Shown one piece after another: positions 1 through 8,240 of a stretch of 27,046 nucleotides of DNA (the first letter of the stretch is position 1; each line of letters opens with the position of its first letter). Source of the stretch: Jimgerdemannia flammicorona. Lineage: Eukaryota > Mucoromycota > Endogonomycetes > Endogonales > Endogonaceae. Under the pieces are notes generated by a model. It was not told where the DNA came from, made no database searches, and saw nothing but the letters and a program-made list of their open reading frames with translations. The position numbers and the translations under genes are program-made. The stretch lies in contig RBNI01000781.1 in NCBI GenBank assembly GCA_003990745.1, positions 1-27,046 of the forward strand, written 5' to 3'.

Positions 1-680
1 TGTGTGCTGGTATATGTATAAAATACGTACGACGGACCATATGCCTGTGCCGCAACTACCAGAGGTGCGTATGTAGGTTAGCTGTAATCGCAGAGCTTGG
101 TGTGATAACAAACAGTACAATATGACGGAATGTATCTACCCAACGTCCAAGACCTTGATGCCCTTTGTTAGTTCCTCCTTCAGGGGTACATGGTAGTTCC
201 TGGAAAACAGCAATGCTTCTAATCAGTCTTTCTACGCACAGAGGACGGAGCCTCTCTTAACAACAAGGTCTCCTCACCCTTGAATAAGGAACCTAATGCA
301 TAAGGGCGAAAAAAAAAGGGAACGTTTTCCTACTCGTTAGTTATATTATCCCTCCTCCTGTTCCGTGAACTAACCCTGTTTCCCGCCCTTTTCTCCCAAA
401 CAACATACCTAATTTGATAATGCTGCCTATTCAGCCGCTGGGATTCGGACCCATCGTTGGGTAGCAGATAAACCGGACTCCCCTTTTCGCTAAACCCCCG
501 GCCATCGATCCACTTGAACCCTTTGGGGACAGGTTCGACCTCGGGCGTATTGCCCTGCTTCTGCTTCTGCTCCTTCTCCTGCTCCTGCATCTGTTGTCGG
601 TTCGGGGGTTGAATTAACGGCTTATCAAAGAGCGAAACCTTCTTCGTCACGCGTGGTTTTTTGGACGAATGCTGCCCCAT
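1..680 (-). CDS. Probable SAM-dependent methyltransferase, 5' end, three exons visible, runs off the left edge
   Basis: Exon 1 is 680-409 and starts at the ATG at 680-678. Its first 50 residues are charged and Gln/Glu/Lys-rich. It then carries the stretch GFKWIDGRGF, YLLPNDGSESQRL and QHYQIR, which resembles the N-terminal block of a family of fungal class I methyltransferases (DGRxY...LPND...RL..QH). Removing introns 200-408 and 56-139 joins exon 2 (199-140) and exon 3 (55 to the edge) in frame. This gives NYHVPLKEELTKG, then KVLDVG joined to CGTGIWSV, the SAM-binding motif I with its GxGxG-like loop. Exon phases agree: exon 1 is 90 codons plus 2 bases and exon 2 is 60 bases. A further donor GTACGT at 30-25 may begin intron 3. 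There are no stops or RIP-like changes, so this looks like a functional host gene. Substrate is unknown. Family assignment is from motif memory, not a search. Confidence 0.75.
56..139 (-). other. Spliceosomal intron 2 of the methyltransferase gene
   Basis: The donor GTAGAT starts at 139 and the acceptor GGTAG ends at 56 (84 bases, typical for fungi). GCTAAC, a branch-point match, lies about 25 bases before the acceptor. Splicing rejoins LDVG to CGTG exactly inside the SAM-binding motif; unspliced, the frame hits a TAG at once. Confidence 0.75.
200..408 (-). other. Spliceosomal intron 1 of the methyltransferase gene
   Basis: On the minus strand the donor is AG|GTATGT at 408 and the acceptor is TTTTCCAG at 207-200. 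A branch-like ACTAAC lies between them. It is the only GT in the right phase near the end of exon 1 that keeps the frame into exon 2. Confidence 0.65.
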
Positions 681-1413
681 GTTTTTTCAGTCGGTCAGTC
701 TTTCACAGTCGTTATTTATGACAAGCGGTTGGAAGAACAAATTTCGATCCGCGGAATCCCAGCCCTGCGTAACCTGCAGCCGGAGGTAACAGTGGCACGT
801 ATATACGAATTTGGGACGCTCGTGTCCCCGTCCCAGCGTCACAGGAGAAATTACCACCCTCTGAGAGCAATCATTCTAACACATCTCCATTCACAGTTTC
901 GCCCTAAGTACTGTGGCAGTCCGTCCTTTTGAGGGTGAATATTTTGACATCTTGCTCCCTTGAATAAACAATAGTTCAGACAGTTCAAATATTCGAGTAA
1001 GAAATCATGAAATATCTTGGTTAGGGCAGAGCTTGAAGAAAGCGACAAAATGGCCGTAATTGTCTTATTGAAACTCAATATAGTCATATGTCCTCCTGGT
1101 CACAGTAACTAATAATAGAAGTACCGGAAGTCCAGTCATTCTCCTTGGCATAATCTAAGTGCGACGTTCCTCGGCTTCCGGACAACACCGTCGTCTTAAC
1201 TCCGCTCACCGACGACGTCTTCCTCGTCACTGTCATGTCCCACCTGCAAGCATGTCTCACTTAGACACGTGGAGCCTTAGCCAGATCTATCGTGTTTATT
1301 AAGATAAATGCTAGGTACGAAATACAAAGTAATGACGCCACATCAAAACTATATTTGAGGACGGATATGTTATCTTACTATAATAGGGACTCTGTCGGAT
1401 TTTAGCTACATGA
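681..1413. other. Non-coding stretch upstream of the methyltransferase gene
   Basis: This holds the presumed promoter and 5' leader of the minus-strand gene. Short open frames exist on both strands (for example 669-932 plus, 851-1087 minus), but none shows a recognisable domain or a plausible start context. Base composition is balanced, with CG dinucleotides retained, unlike the AT-rich DNA after 1.95 kb. A pyrimidine-rich tract lies just upstream of the ATG on the coding strand. No other feature was recognised. Confidence 0.4.
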
Positions 1414-1546
1414 GGTCGAGCATTCATGTTATAATGGTCCAAAATCAGTTATGCATGGTCATATAGTACATATCTGGTTTCCGATTACTGGTCGAGGGTC
1501 CATGTTATAATGACCCAAAGTCAGTTGTGCATGCCCATATGTACTA
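1414..1546. repeat. Imperfect direct repeat, two copies of about 57 bp
   Basis: Copy 1 is about 1414-1470 and copy 2 about 1490-1546. Both start GGTCGAG and share TTATAATG, a CAGTT.TGCATG core and a GTAC end. Differences are mostly transitions. The copies are separated by about 19 bases. Neither matches the other repeats in the window. It may be an old tandem duplication or the end of an unrecognised element. Confidence 0.65.
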
Positions 1547-1691
1547 ATTTTTCTAATTATAGTTAGTAATGACGATCAAACACACGATTACTCGAAACGT
1601 CGAGATCGACATTCACTTAAATATCTTCATACACTCGGCTTTCGTGCACTCAATTTTTTTTGTCTCCCGACAAGGCCGTCAATCGCTAACT

Positions 1692-1915
1692 TGTAAAATG
1701 CCCGTTCCTTCCAGCTCGATTTGGATAGCTTAGGCGATGCTTCCGCAGTTCAATGAATGGTTGGTGGAAGCTGTTGTGGAATACTTGGAAGAGTGGAGAG
1801 AAGAGGAGGGCGTTGTTTATTGATACTAGCTTATGCGCTTTTATGCGTATTGATGACGTTACAATGATGACGTAGTCAGGCTGCACCACGTTGCTATAAC
1901 TAAGATATTTCAACA
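1692..1915 (-). mobile_element. Ty1/copia LTR (3' LTR), 224 bp
   Basis: Read on the minus strand, it begins TGTTGAAATATC and ends CATTTTACA, giving the TG...CA ends of an LTR. A TATA-like CGCATAAAAG lies in the first half. It is preceded on the same strand by the polypurine-rich GCGGGAG and by copia pol remnants, so it is the 3' LTR of that element and not a solo copy. The open frame on the minus strand inside it is only LTR sequence. Confidence 0.75.
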
Positions 1916-1930
1916 CTCCCGCTCAACGAG
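1916..1930 (-). other. Polypurine tract of the copia element
   Basis: On the minus strand GTTGAGCGGGAG directly abuts the LTR start TGTTGAAA. This is the expected position of the plus-strand primer site in a copia element. Confidence 0.6.
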
Positions 1931-2871
1931 ATATGTCCCAGAATATGCAGAATATGCAAATAAAAGACTAACTAAACATGACCAACTGGATGCTATCTAG
2001 ATGGACAAAAAAGGTCAAAATTCCCAGCTTATAAGCATAAAAATAGGTAAAGAATGTAGTGAAAAATGGAGATCCAGAAGAATATTTTTAAAGGATCACC
2101 TGCAATGTAAATCCAGATTCATTCACAAATGAAGGAAAGTAAGTGATGTTGATGGATGTATGTAAGATGTGGTGGAATACTTTTAGCACTCTGAAAAACT
2201 TCCTATTATCATTATTACTATTGCTTGCCACTAAATGATATATAGTTTCTGTTGGCTAGTATAGAATTGCCCATTGGTATAGAGTTACTCATAAGTCCCA
2301 TTCCTTTTACACATAAATCAAACTTTGCCTTTGAAAGGCTATCATATATATACTCCATTGGAGTATATAGTATCATTTTTTACACATTTCTATATAAAAT
2401 AATACTATATGTTGATGTGCTTTATTCTAATATAATGTACAGAGTTCTTTGCCATAGAAATCATAGACTGATTGTCTTGTTGGAGTAGTATAGAGTGCCA
2501 TTGATCATATCCTAACTTCTTGAGCAGTTCTTGAAGCTATATAGCTTTCTTTATTACTATAGACAATACTTAATACTTTACTTATATAGATGATATTACT
2601 ACTAAAGATTGCTTGCATATTTGCCATAAAATGACTTTATTTTTATTGATTTTAAAGAAGTATCTAGTAGTAGATTACTGATCATCAAGATCACTGACTC
2701 AATCTATATCATATATACCAGATAGCCTTATAGTGCTCTCACTTGATCTATTATTATTGCTGCTTAAATATAGTATATAGTATACTATATCTTTGATATA
2801 TCTGAAGATATACTTAATTACCATTTAATGTGAATTTTCATAGCAGGATGAGTACTGTGTCACTTTGTTAA

Positions 2872-2875
2872 CTAT
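2872..2875. repeat. Target site duplication of the solo LTR, left copy (CTAT)
   Basis: CTAT at 2872-2875 is repeated at 4437-4440. If the ambiguous terminal A is counted, the duplication is ACTAT (5 bp). Removing the LTR and one copy restores the copia reading frame. Confidence 0.85.
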
Positions 2876-3030
2876 TGTAATGGTGACCCCAGAATGATGA
2901 CATCAGCACAGGAGACAGCCTTTTCTTGCAAGCCACCAGATCGAAGCACAAGAAGATCATACAGCATATGAGATGAGCAATGATGACCAACTATGAGTCA
3001 TTGTGACCACAGTATAAGCATCCTGAAGAA

Positions 3031-3038
3031 TATAAAAG
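3031..3038 (+). promoter_or_regulatory. TATA box of the solo LTR
   Basis: TATAAAAG stands 87 bases before the ORF start. The same box, flanked by AAGAA, is conserved in the second LTR at 4997-5004. Transcription would start near 3060, making the U3 region only about 180 bases long. Confidence 0.7.
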
Positions 3039-3117
3039 AAGGATCAAGGAACCACAGTAGCAGCAACCAACAAGAACCACTAATCCCAAAATAGCTCAAA
3101 GACTTACTACAAATGAA

Positions 3118-3921
3118 ATGCCTACTGCCTGCCAAACCTCAAGGTCAAGGAACCACCAAGGTATCTCAGTCGAAGAAAGGATGTTCCAAGACATCAGAAG
3201 AGCTATGAGGACCTGCTCAAGAAGGACTCCTAGTGTCAACCTGGGTACTGCAGACCCCTATCACTTTATTCTCTACTGCCATGAAATGGAAACAAGAATC
3301 ACCATTGCTACCAAATACCTCCAAATGTGGCAGGAGTATGAAATAGGAAACCTCCTCTGCTGGGAGTTCCCACAGGTCAGCACCCAAGAGCTACAAGATA
3401 CTACTCCCATGGATATATGTGAAACGAGGACAGCTAAGAAGATCCATCAGATCTTCAGACATGCACTATGGTCGATCCCCAACTTGGAGTATGTTAGAGT
3501 CTCAGATTTCAGAGACCTGTCATCCTGCTGTATCAATACACTAGAAGTCAGGGTGGCTACAGAGGCCCAGTCTGCTATCACCCTTAACAGTGAAGAAGTA
3601 GAAGACTTCTGGCATCCTATCCTCCAGGATAACCCAGATCAATTCCTGCAAGGATTGATCTCAGTATTCCAAGGCCCAAGCATCCGGGTTAGATCTCCCC
3701 AAGACCCCACATTTGTTCCTTATTTTGTGGAAGAGAACCTCATAGACTGGAGAGCTCCAGACCTTGTTCCTGATTTTCCTACCACAGCCGAACATGATGA
3801 CGTCATCCCATGCGATATCAAGGTATGTAAAATGCGTGACTTGCATGATGAATTCGCGGATCTCATCTCCTTCAGTGATGATGATGATGAAGCCCCCATG
3901 ATTCTGAACTTTCTGCTCTAA
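3118..3921 (+). CDS. LTR-encoded protein of unknown function, 267 aa, intact
   Basis: The frame runs from an ATG at 3118 to TAA at 3919-3921 without interruption and lies wholly inside an LTR. No known domain was recognised. The first 40 residues are basic and Ser/Thr/Arg-rich. The middle (about 40-200) has the mixed hydrophobic pattern of a folded domain, with DPYHFILY, MWQEYE, IFRHALW, ATEAQSAITLNSEEVEDFW and QDNPDQFL. The C terminus carries an acidic SFSDDDDEAP. There is no signal peptide or membrane segment. The second LTR copy (5085-5912) encodes the same protein in broken form. The two differ by many conservative changes (Asp/Glu, Lys/Arg, Val/Ile), which suggests that both lineages were under protein-level selection. 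The role is unknown. It is not Gag, which is found separately downstream in element A. Confidence 0.7.
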   Translation: MPTACQTSRSRNHQGISVEERMFQDIRRAMRTCSRRTPSVNLGTADPYHFILYCHEMETRITIATKYLQMWQEYEIGNLLCWEFPQVSTQELQDTTPMDICETRTAKKIHQIFRHALWSIPNLEYVRVSDFRDLSSCCINTLEVRVATEAQSAITLNSEEVEDFWHPILQDNPDQFLQGLISVFQGPSIRVRSPQDPTFVPYFVEENLIDWRAPDLVPDFPTTAEHDDVIPCDIKVCKMRDLHDEFADLISFSDDDDEAPMILNFLL

Positions 3922-3928
3922 GTTCTTT

Positions 3929-4098
3929 GTTACACTAGATAATGCCAGCACTGGTATTCTCATGTAACACCAGATAATGCCAGCACTGGTATTCTGAGGT
4001 GATGCGAAATTGTTCCAGCACCGGCATTTTGATGTGACACTGGATAATGCTAGCACCAGTATTCTCATGTAACACTAAATAATGCCAGCATCCTGAAC
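3929..4098 (+). repeat. 35-bp tandem repeat, about 4.9 units, just after the LTR ORF
   Basis: Units start at 3929, 3964, 3999, 4034 and 4069, exactly 35 bases apart. The consensus contains GATAATGCCAGCACTGG, with the near-palindrome CCAG-CA-CTGG. The array begins 8 bases after the stop codon and would lie in the transcript's 3' part. The second LTR copy has a different, shorter repeat (CTACCAGCATC type) at the same place. Confidence 0.9.
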
Positions 4099-4222
4099 CT
4101 GTACAACCATCAGTACCAACTCTGGAACTTAGTAGTTTTAGTTATTGGAATTTATATTTAGCTTTATATCTTAGCAACTATTGAATTATATTTTGTATAA
4201 ATACTCTTCTTATTTCCTTTGA

Positions 4223-4228
4223 AATAAA
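4223..4228 (+). terminator. Poly(A) signal of the solo LTR
   Basis: AATAAA within GAAATAAAGTCA is conserved in the second LTR copy at 6168-6173. With the TATA box it brackets the ORF. The R region would be about 1.2 kb and would contain the whole ORF. Confidence 0.65.
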
Positions 4229-4436
4229 GTCAATTCCTCTCAGTGCAATACACACACTTTCTTGCAAGCAATCTAAAAAATAACAAGACAGTTTAAAGAT
4301 AAGAAGTTTGAGGACTATAAGACCTTGGAAAGGCACTCCAATAAGAACTTGCTTATAACAAACTTGAGTTAGTCTAAGAGATACACCTTGAAGAGAATCT
4401 GGTATATTTGAAGGACTCAGCAACTACTATGTGACA

Positions 4437-4440
4437 CTAT
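4437..4440. repeat. Target site duplication of the solo LTR, right copy (CTAT)
   Basis: It pairs with 2872-2875. On the minus strand, joining the right flank to the left flank gives codons reading RSNISYI then VNKVTQY, the copia 'TRPDIxYxVxxxxQ' region, in one frame. Confidence 0.85.
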
Positions 4441-4827
4441 ATATGATATATTAGACCTTATTCTAAATATAAGATATATGAAAGATCTCACAACTTGTCA
4501 ATAGAGATATTGTTATCTTTAGGTATAGTATTGAACTTTTTTAGCCTCACAGATATCTCTATAGATATTCTAACAGATTTGTATTTACTTATACCAAATC
4601 ATTTGAGTATAGTCTAAATATATAGCTTGTAATAAATATATAGTACATTTGTACCTATCACATATAATCAATATTCTAAGAAGATAGAACATATTACTCA
4701 TCTTTTATCTTGAATTTCTAATATAGTATTGCCTTTACATCATTAATCTTATTTATCATCCTGATCAGAATAATATTATCTATCCAAATTTCTAAATATA
4801 TCATTTCTGAAGATATATATCAAGTAT
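4441..4827 (-). pseudogene. Ty1/copia pol remnant: RT C-terminal part, RIP-mutated
   Basis: This is the upstream continuation of the copia gene at 1916-2875. Minus-strand frames give KFKIKDE, IDYM and CTIYLLQAIYLD, then QVVRSFIYLIFRIRSNISYI, matching the end of copia RT (the 'F.MKDLG...FLGI' and 'VGSLMYL..GTRPDI' blocks). Several stops and frameshifts are present. A NDVKAIL block lies near 4720-4740, and the RT catalytic YVDD region is not clearly preserved. It is cut off at 4828 by the second family A LTR. Confidence 0.65.
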
Positions 4828-6378
4828 TGTAATAGTGATCTCAGAATGATGACATCATTATAGAAGATAGTCTTTTCTTATAAGCCACCAGATCAGAGCA
4901 CAAGAAGATCATACAGCATGACTCACTCAGGCTATGAGATGAGCAATAATGACCAACCATGAGTCATCATAACCACAAGATAGATATCTTAAGAAATATA
5001 AAAGAAGAATCAAGAAACTGCAGTAGTAGTAACTCAAACAAAGCTCACAGAAATATGTAGTTCAAAAGACTTACCATAAATAAAATACCTACTACTCACC
5101 AAACCTCAAGGTCTAGAAACTACCAAAGCCCCTCAGTCCAGAAAAAGATATTCCAAGACATCAGAAGAGCTATAAGGATTTGTACAAAAAGGACTCCTAG
5201 CCTCAATCTGGGTACTGGTGACCCTTATCATTATATTCTCTACTATTGTGAAATGGAAACAAGGATCATTATTACTATCAAGTACCTCTAGATATGATAG
5301 AAATATGAAAAAGAAATCTCCTCTATCAGAAATTCTCTCAGACCAGTCTCCAAGAGATATAAGATGATACTTTCATGAATGTACATAAAATAAAGACAGC
5401 TAAGAAGATTTATCAGATCTTCAGGCATGCACTATAATTAATCTCTAACTTGGAGTATACTAGAATCTCAGACTTCAAGGAATTGTCAGCTTGTCATACC
5501 AATGTACTGGAGGCCATAGTGGCTACAGAAGCCCAGTCTACTATCACTCTCAATAGTGATGAAGTAGAAGAGTTCTGGAATCCCATTGTCCAGGACAATC
5601 CAGATCAATTTCTACATGAATTGATCTTAATATTCTAAGGCCCCAGTATCTAGATTAGATCTCCCCAAGACCCTACATTTGTTTCTTATTTTGTGGAAGA
5701 GAATGTCATAGATTAGAGAGCCTCTACTACTACTGAATATGATGATATTATCAGCAATAACATTATCCTGCTAATTGGTAACATATGCAAAATATATAAA
5801 GTATATGAAACAGATGAAATGTTTGCTGATCTCATCTTCTTTGAAGACATCCTGACCTCTGATACATAGTGATAAAGATGAAGTCCCCATGATTCTGAAC
5901 ATTCTGCTCTAAGTTCTTGGTAATACTGAAATCTTCTGGCATCCTTTTCCTATGTAACTGAATTCTACCAGCATCTTTTTCCTATACCACCAAAATCTAC
6001 CAGCATTCTGAACTTGTGTAACTATTTGTACAGGCATTTAAATTTATACTTACAGCTAAAGTTTTCTGTATTCCAGTATTTTATTTAATTATTGGAATTT
6101 ATATTTAGCTTTAACTTAGCAACCATTGAATTATATTTTATATAAATATCTCTCTTATTTCTTTTGAAATAAAGTCAGTCAAGTTTACTTATACTCAATT
6201 CTATACAAGCAATCTAAGAGAAAATAAGATAGTTTAAAGATAAGATATTTGAGGACTATAAGATCTTGGAAAGGCACTCCAATAAGAACTTACTTATAAT
6301 AAACTTGTGGTTAGTCTAAGAGATACACCTTGAAGAGAATCTGATATATTTGAAGGACTCAGTGACTACTATATGACA
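4828..6378 (+). mobile_element. 5' LTR of element A, 1551 bp, RIP-mutated
   Basis: It starts TGTAATAGTGATC and ends TATGACA, alignable to the solo LTR over its whole length. The TATA box (4997-5004) and AATAAA (6168-6173) are kept. The central tandem repeat differs from that of the solo LTR, so the two belong to separate sublineages. Changes are largely G to A and C to T. Confidence 0.85.
5085..5912 (+). pseudogene. Mutated copy of the LTR-encoded protein gene
   Basis: It aligns to the 267-aa ORF of the solo LTR. The start ATG is ATA here (5085-5087), and Gln, Trp and Arg codons have become TAG/TAA/TGA at several places, for example just after LILIF near 5637. The segment 5450-5638 is still open and reads SDFKEL, ATEAQSTITLNSDEVEEFW and QDNPDQFL. 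Apart from RIP-type changes, the differences from the intact copy are mostly conservative. The C-terminal part (5710-5880) has diverged more and contains indels. Confidence 0.8.
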
Positions 6379-6407
6379 ACTTAGTACCTATTGGCTGGTG
6401 ATTTAAG

Positions 6408-7600
6408 ATGAATTCCTCACTTTCAAGCTGAAAAATGAACAACTACTATAACAACTACTCTGAATACAAGAGTCACTCCTGCAAGAATTCAAGATAAGAT
6501 AGAAATATATCTCCCCACATTCTATAGATATACTACTGAAGAGTCAATTCTGACCTTCATTGAAGACTTTGAACAATTCACCACTATATGAACCTTTACT
6601 ATAGATATACAATTAGCCCTTCTACCAGTTAGCTTCAGAGGATCTATCAGAGACAAGTTCAATACAGCCACCATTACTGATGCTGGTGCAGCCAAACTTG
6701 TCAATATGAGACCTTTCTCAGAACTATATACTATACTGAAGAGATTAAGCAAGTTCTCAAGGATTAACTCAATACTATCTACCAGGGACTCAGTGAAGAT
6801 CCCTACTCATTCTATACTAGAATCTGCTATTAGATTATCTTGACTGACTATAATGATGCCCTTAAGGAACAAATAGCTGATTCAATCTTCCTCAAAGAAG
6901 TCTACTCTAAAATTGCCCTAGCAATCTGATCTACCTTAGCTGCTCTGACTCTTGACCAGAAAGTGGTCTTTGTATAGAGATATTAGACTGCCAGACACCC
7001 CACTGAACACTCAATGGAGAAAATAACTGATATCAAGATAGAGCCATAAAAGCTAACCAGTATTATATCCACTATAGTTATCAACAGACAACTATCCCCA
7101 CCTACCCCCAAGGTAGCCAAAGCTGATCCAGTAGAGGAACTTATCAAGTAGTTTGCCAAGATGACTGTACATCTTGATGATATTGTTAAAGAAGTCCAAA
7201 GTACCAATAGGAGACCAGTACAGAGATTTGCAGTTGCTATAGAAGAATGCAATATCATATACTTCAGATATAGAGAATAAGGCCACTATGTAAAGAGTTG
7301 TATGACTAAAACAAGATACAAATCCCAATTAAGCAATGCTATCAGAACTAGAAAACAAACCAATACAGTAGTCATCAAGGAGATTAGTGATACTGATGAG
7401 GAAGAATACTATGAGGAGTCTAAATTCTACTCTATTACTGAAGATATCAGAACCCAGTCTAAGCTCTATGACAAGAAGGGTAACAGCAAGTCAGTTGGAA
7501 GACCAAAGAAGACCCCAGCTATCACTATTTAAAGTAAGACCCAACTTAAGGAGATTGATCAAAATATAGAGTTAGATGAAGCTGTCTGCTAAATTATTGA
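6408..7600 (+). pseudogene. Element A Gag remnant with CCHC knuckle and AT-hook-like motif
   Basis: The likely start is the ATG at 6408, 30 bases after the LTR. Broken frames give a capsid-like region (FYTRICY, LTDYNDALKEQIADSIF, LDQKVVFV). At 7260-7301 comes a zinc knuckle in which the first two Cys are Tyr and one Gln is a stop: Y-FR-Y-RE*G-H-YVKS-C, spaced as CX2CX4HX4C. Cys to Tyr and Gln to stop are exactly the RIP-type changes. After an acidic DTDEEEYYEESK stretch comes VGRPKK (7494-7511), an AT-hook-like core. Gag would form the particle and bind the element RNA. No intact protein remains. Confidence 0.75.
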
Positions 7601-7849
7601 AGGCACTACTCCAGTCATAGGAGAAAGTGAAAGCAAGAAAGAACAGAAGTTGTACAAGACCAAGATCTATCAGTATGATATTTATAAAGATTTTAAGGAA
7701 CAGAAGGTCAATGCTACTTTTGGACAACTAGCTGAAGTCTCTATCTTTAGACAGTAGTTAAGAGTAGAACTTGCAACTACTATTAAGAACCAAGAGTACA
7801 AGATCATAGAAGCTTACAATATATAAGAAGAATCCAAGAACTTAGATAA

Positions 7850-8240
7850 AGAATCTGAAGACCAGTGCAAGATATCAGCCTATACTCTATATCAGATTGA
7901 AGATTATATCTTTGATATCATCATTGATATCAATGCTGGAGGATGCCTTATGAGCAAGAAGACAATTGACTGCCTAGGCTGGGACATTGAAGAGTCTACC
8001 AAAATAGTCTATGTTACAGCAGATAGTATATAAGCTACCCTCCTAGGCAAGATCCAAGAAGTCCTCATCAAGATAGGAAGAGTAACTATCCCAGTAGATA
8101 TGATTGTTACAAGTGTCACCAATTATGATATCCTCATTAGCAACTAATGGCTTCACAAGGTCAAGGCTATCATTGACCTCAATGTCCAGAAGATGCAGAT
8201 CAACTATAGAGGAAGAAAGGTACAAGTCTCTATCAATGTC
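7850..8240 (+). pseudogene. Element A retropepsin-like protease remnant
   Basis: The frame reads IIIDINAGGCLMSKKTID, then VTADS, TIPVDMIV, VTNYDILISN*WL and KAIIDLN. This is the order of retropepsin: active-site strand, flap, then the 'DxILGxDWL...A.ID' end. The active-site triplet is D-I-N-A-G at 7926-7940, not the usual D-[TS]-G-A. The Asp is kept, and the change to I-N is not a simple RIP change. A stop replaces the Asp or Gln before WLHK. Confidence 0.65.

Larger units (their letters stand above)
1916..2875 (-). pseudogene. Ty1/copia pol remnant: end of RT and RNase H, RIP-mutated
   Basis: Minus-strand translation, interrupted by many TAG/TAA codons, follows the copia RNase H order: VNKVTQYSS, then KYIFRYIKDIVYY, DLDD.STTRYFFKI, WQICKQSLVVISS, LQELLKKLG, DNQSMISMAKNSVH, IRIKHINI and a C-terminal KFDLCVKGMGL. 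Normally Trp or Gln positions are stops, for example before LQELLKK. The coding part ends near 2270. From there to the LTR is AT-rich 3' leader in which nothing else was seen. The gene is dead. It continues at 4441-4827 after the inserted LTR. Confidence 0.75.
2876..4436 (+). mobile_element. Solo LTR of Ty3/gypsy family A, 1561 bp, not RIP-mutated, encodes a protein
   Basis: The unit starts TGTAATGGTGACC and ends ATGTGACA, so it has TG...CA ends with a short inverted TGT/ACA. It is flanked by CTAT duplications. The same unit with many transitions stands at 4828-6378, where it is followed directly by a gag-pol. No internal region flanks the present copy, so it is a solo LTR left by LTR-LTR recombination. 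It contains a TATA box (3031), an ORF of 267 codons (3118-3921), a 35-bp tandem repeat and an AATAAA (4223). Its base composition is far less AT-rich than the copia DNA on both sides, so it inserted after that DNA had decayed. Confidence 0.85.

Noticed and set aside
669..932. Plus-strand open frame of 87 codons opposite the start of the methyltransferase gene
   Set aside because: It overlaps exon 1's start on the other strand, has no domain character and lies in the likely promoter region.
1686..1916. Minus-strand frame of 76 codons
   Set aside because: It coincides with the copia LTR from end to end and is simply LTR sequence.
3661..4068. Minus-strand frame of 135 codons with a repeated RIPVLALSSVT motif
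   Set aside because: It is antisense to the LTR ORF and its repeats come from the 35-bp tandem array, whose length is not a multiple that reflects a protein repeat of its own.
4178..4423. Minus-strand frame in the U5 part of the solo LTR
   Set aside because: It spans the poly(A) signal in antisense, and no equivalent is kept in the second LTR copy.
6379..6407. Assignment of the tRNA primer for element A
   Set aside because: The sequence after the LTR (ACTTAGTACC, then TTGGCTGG) gives no convincing 10-base or longer match to a tRNA 3' end that I can confirm by eye.
6983..7328. Two overlapping minus-strand hydrophobic frames
   Set aside because: They are antisense to the Gag remnant; hydrophobicity results from reading the AT-rich strand in reverse.
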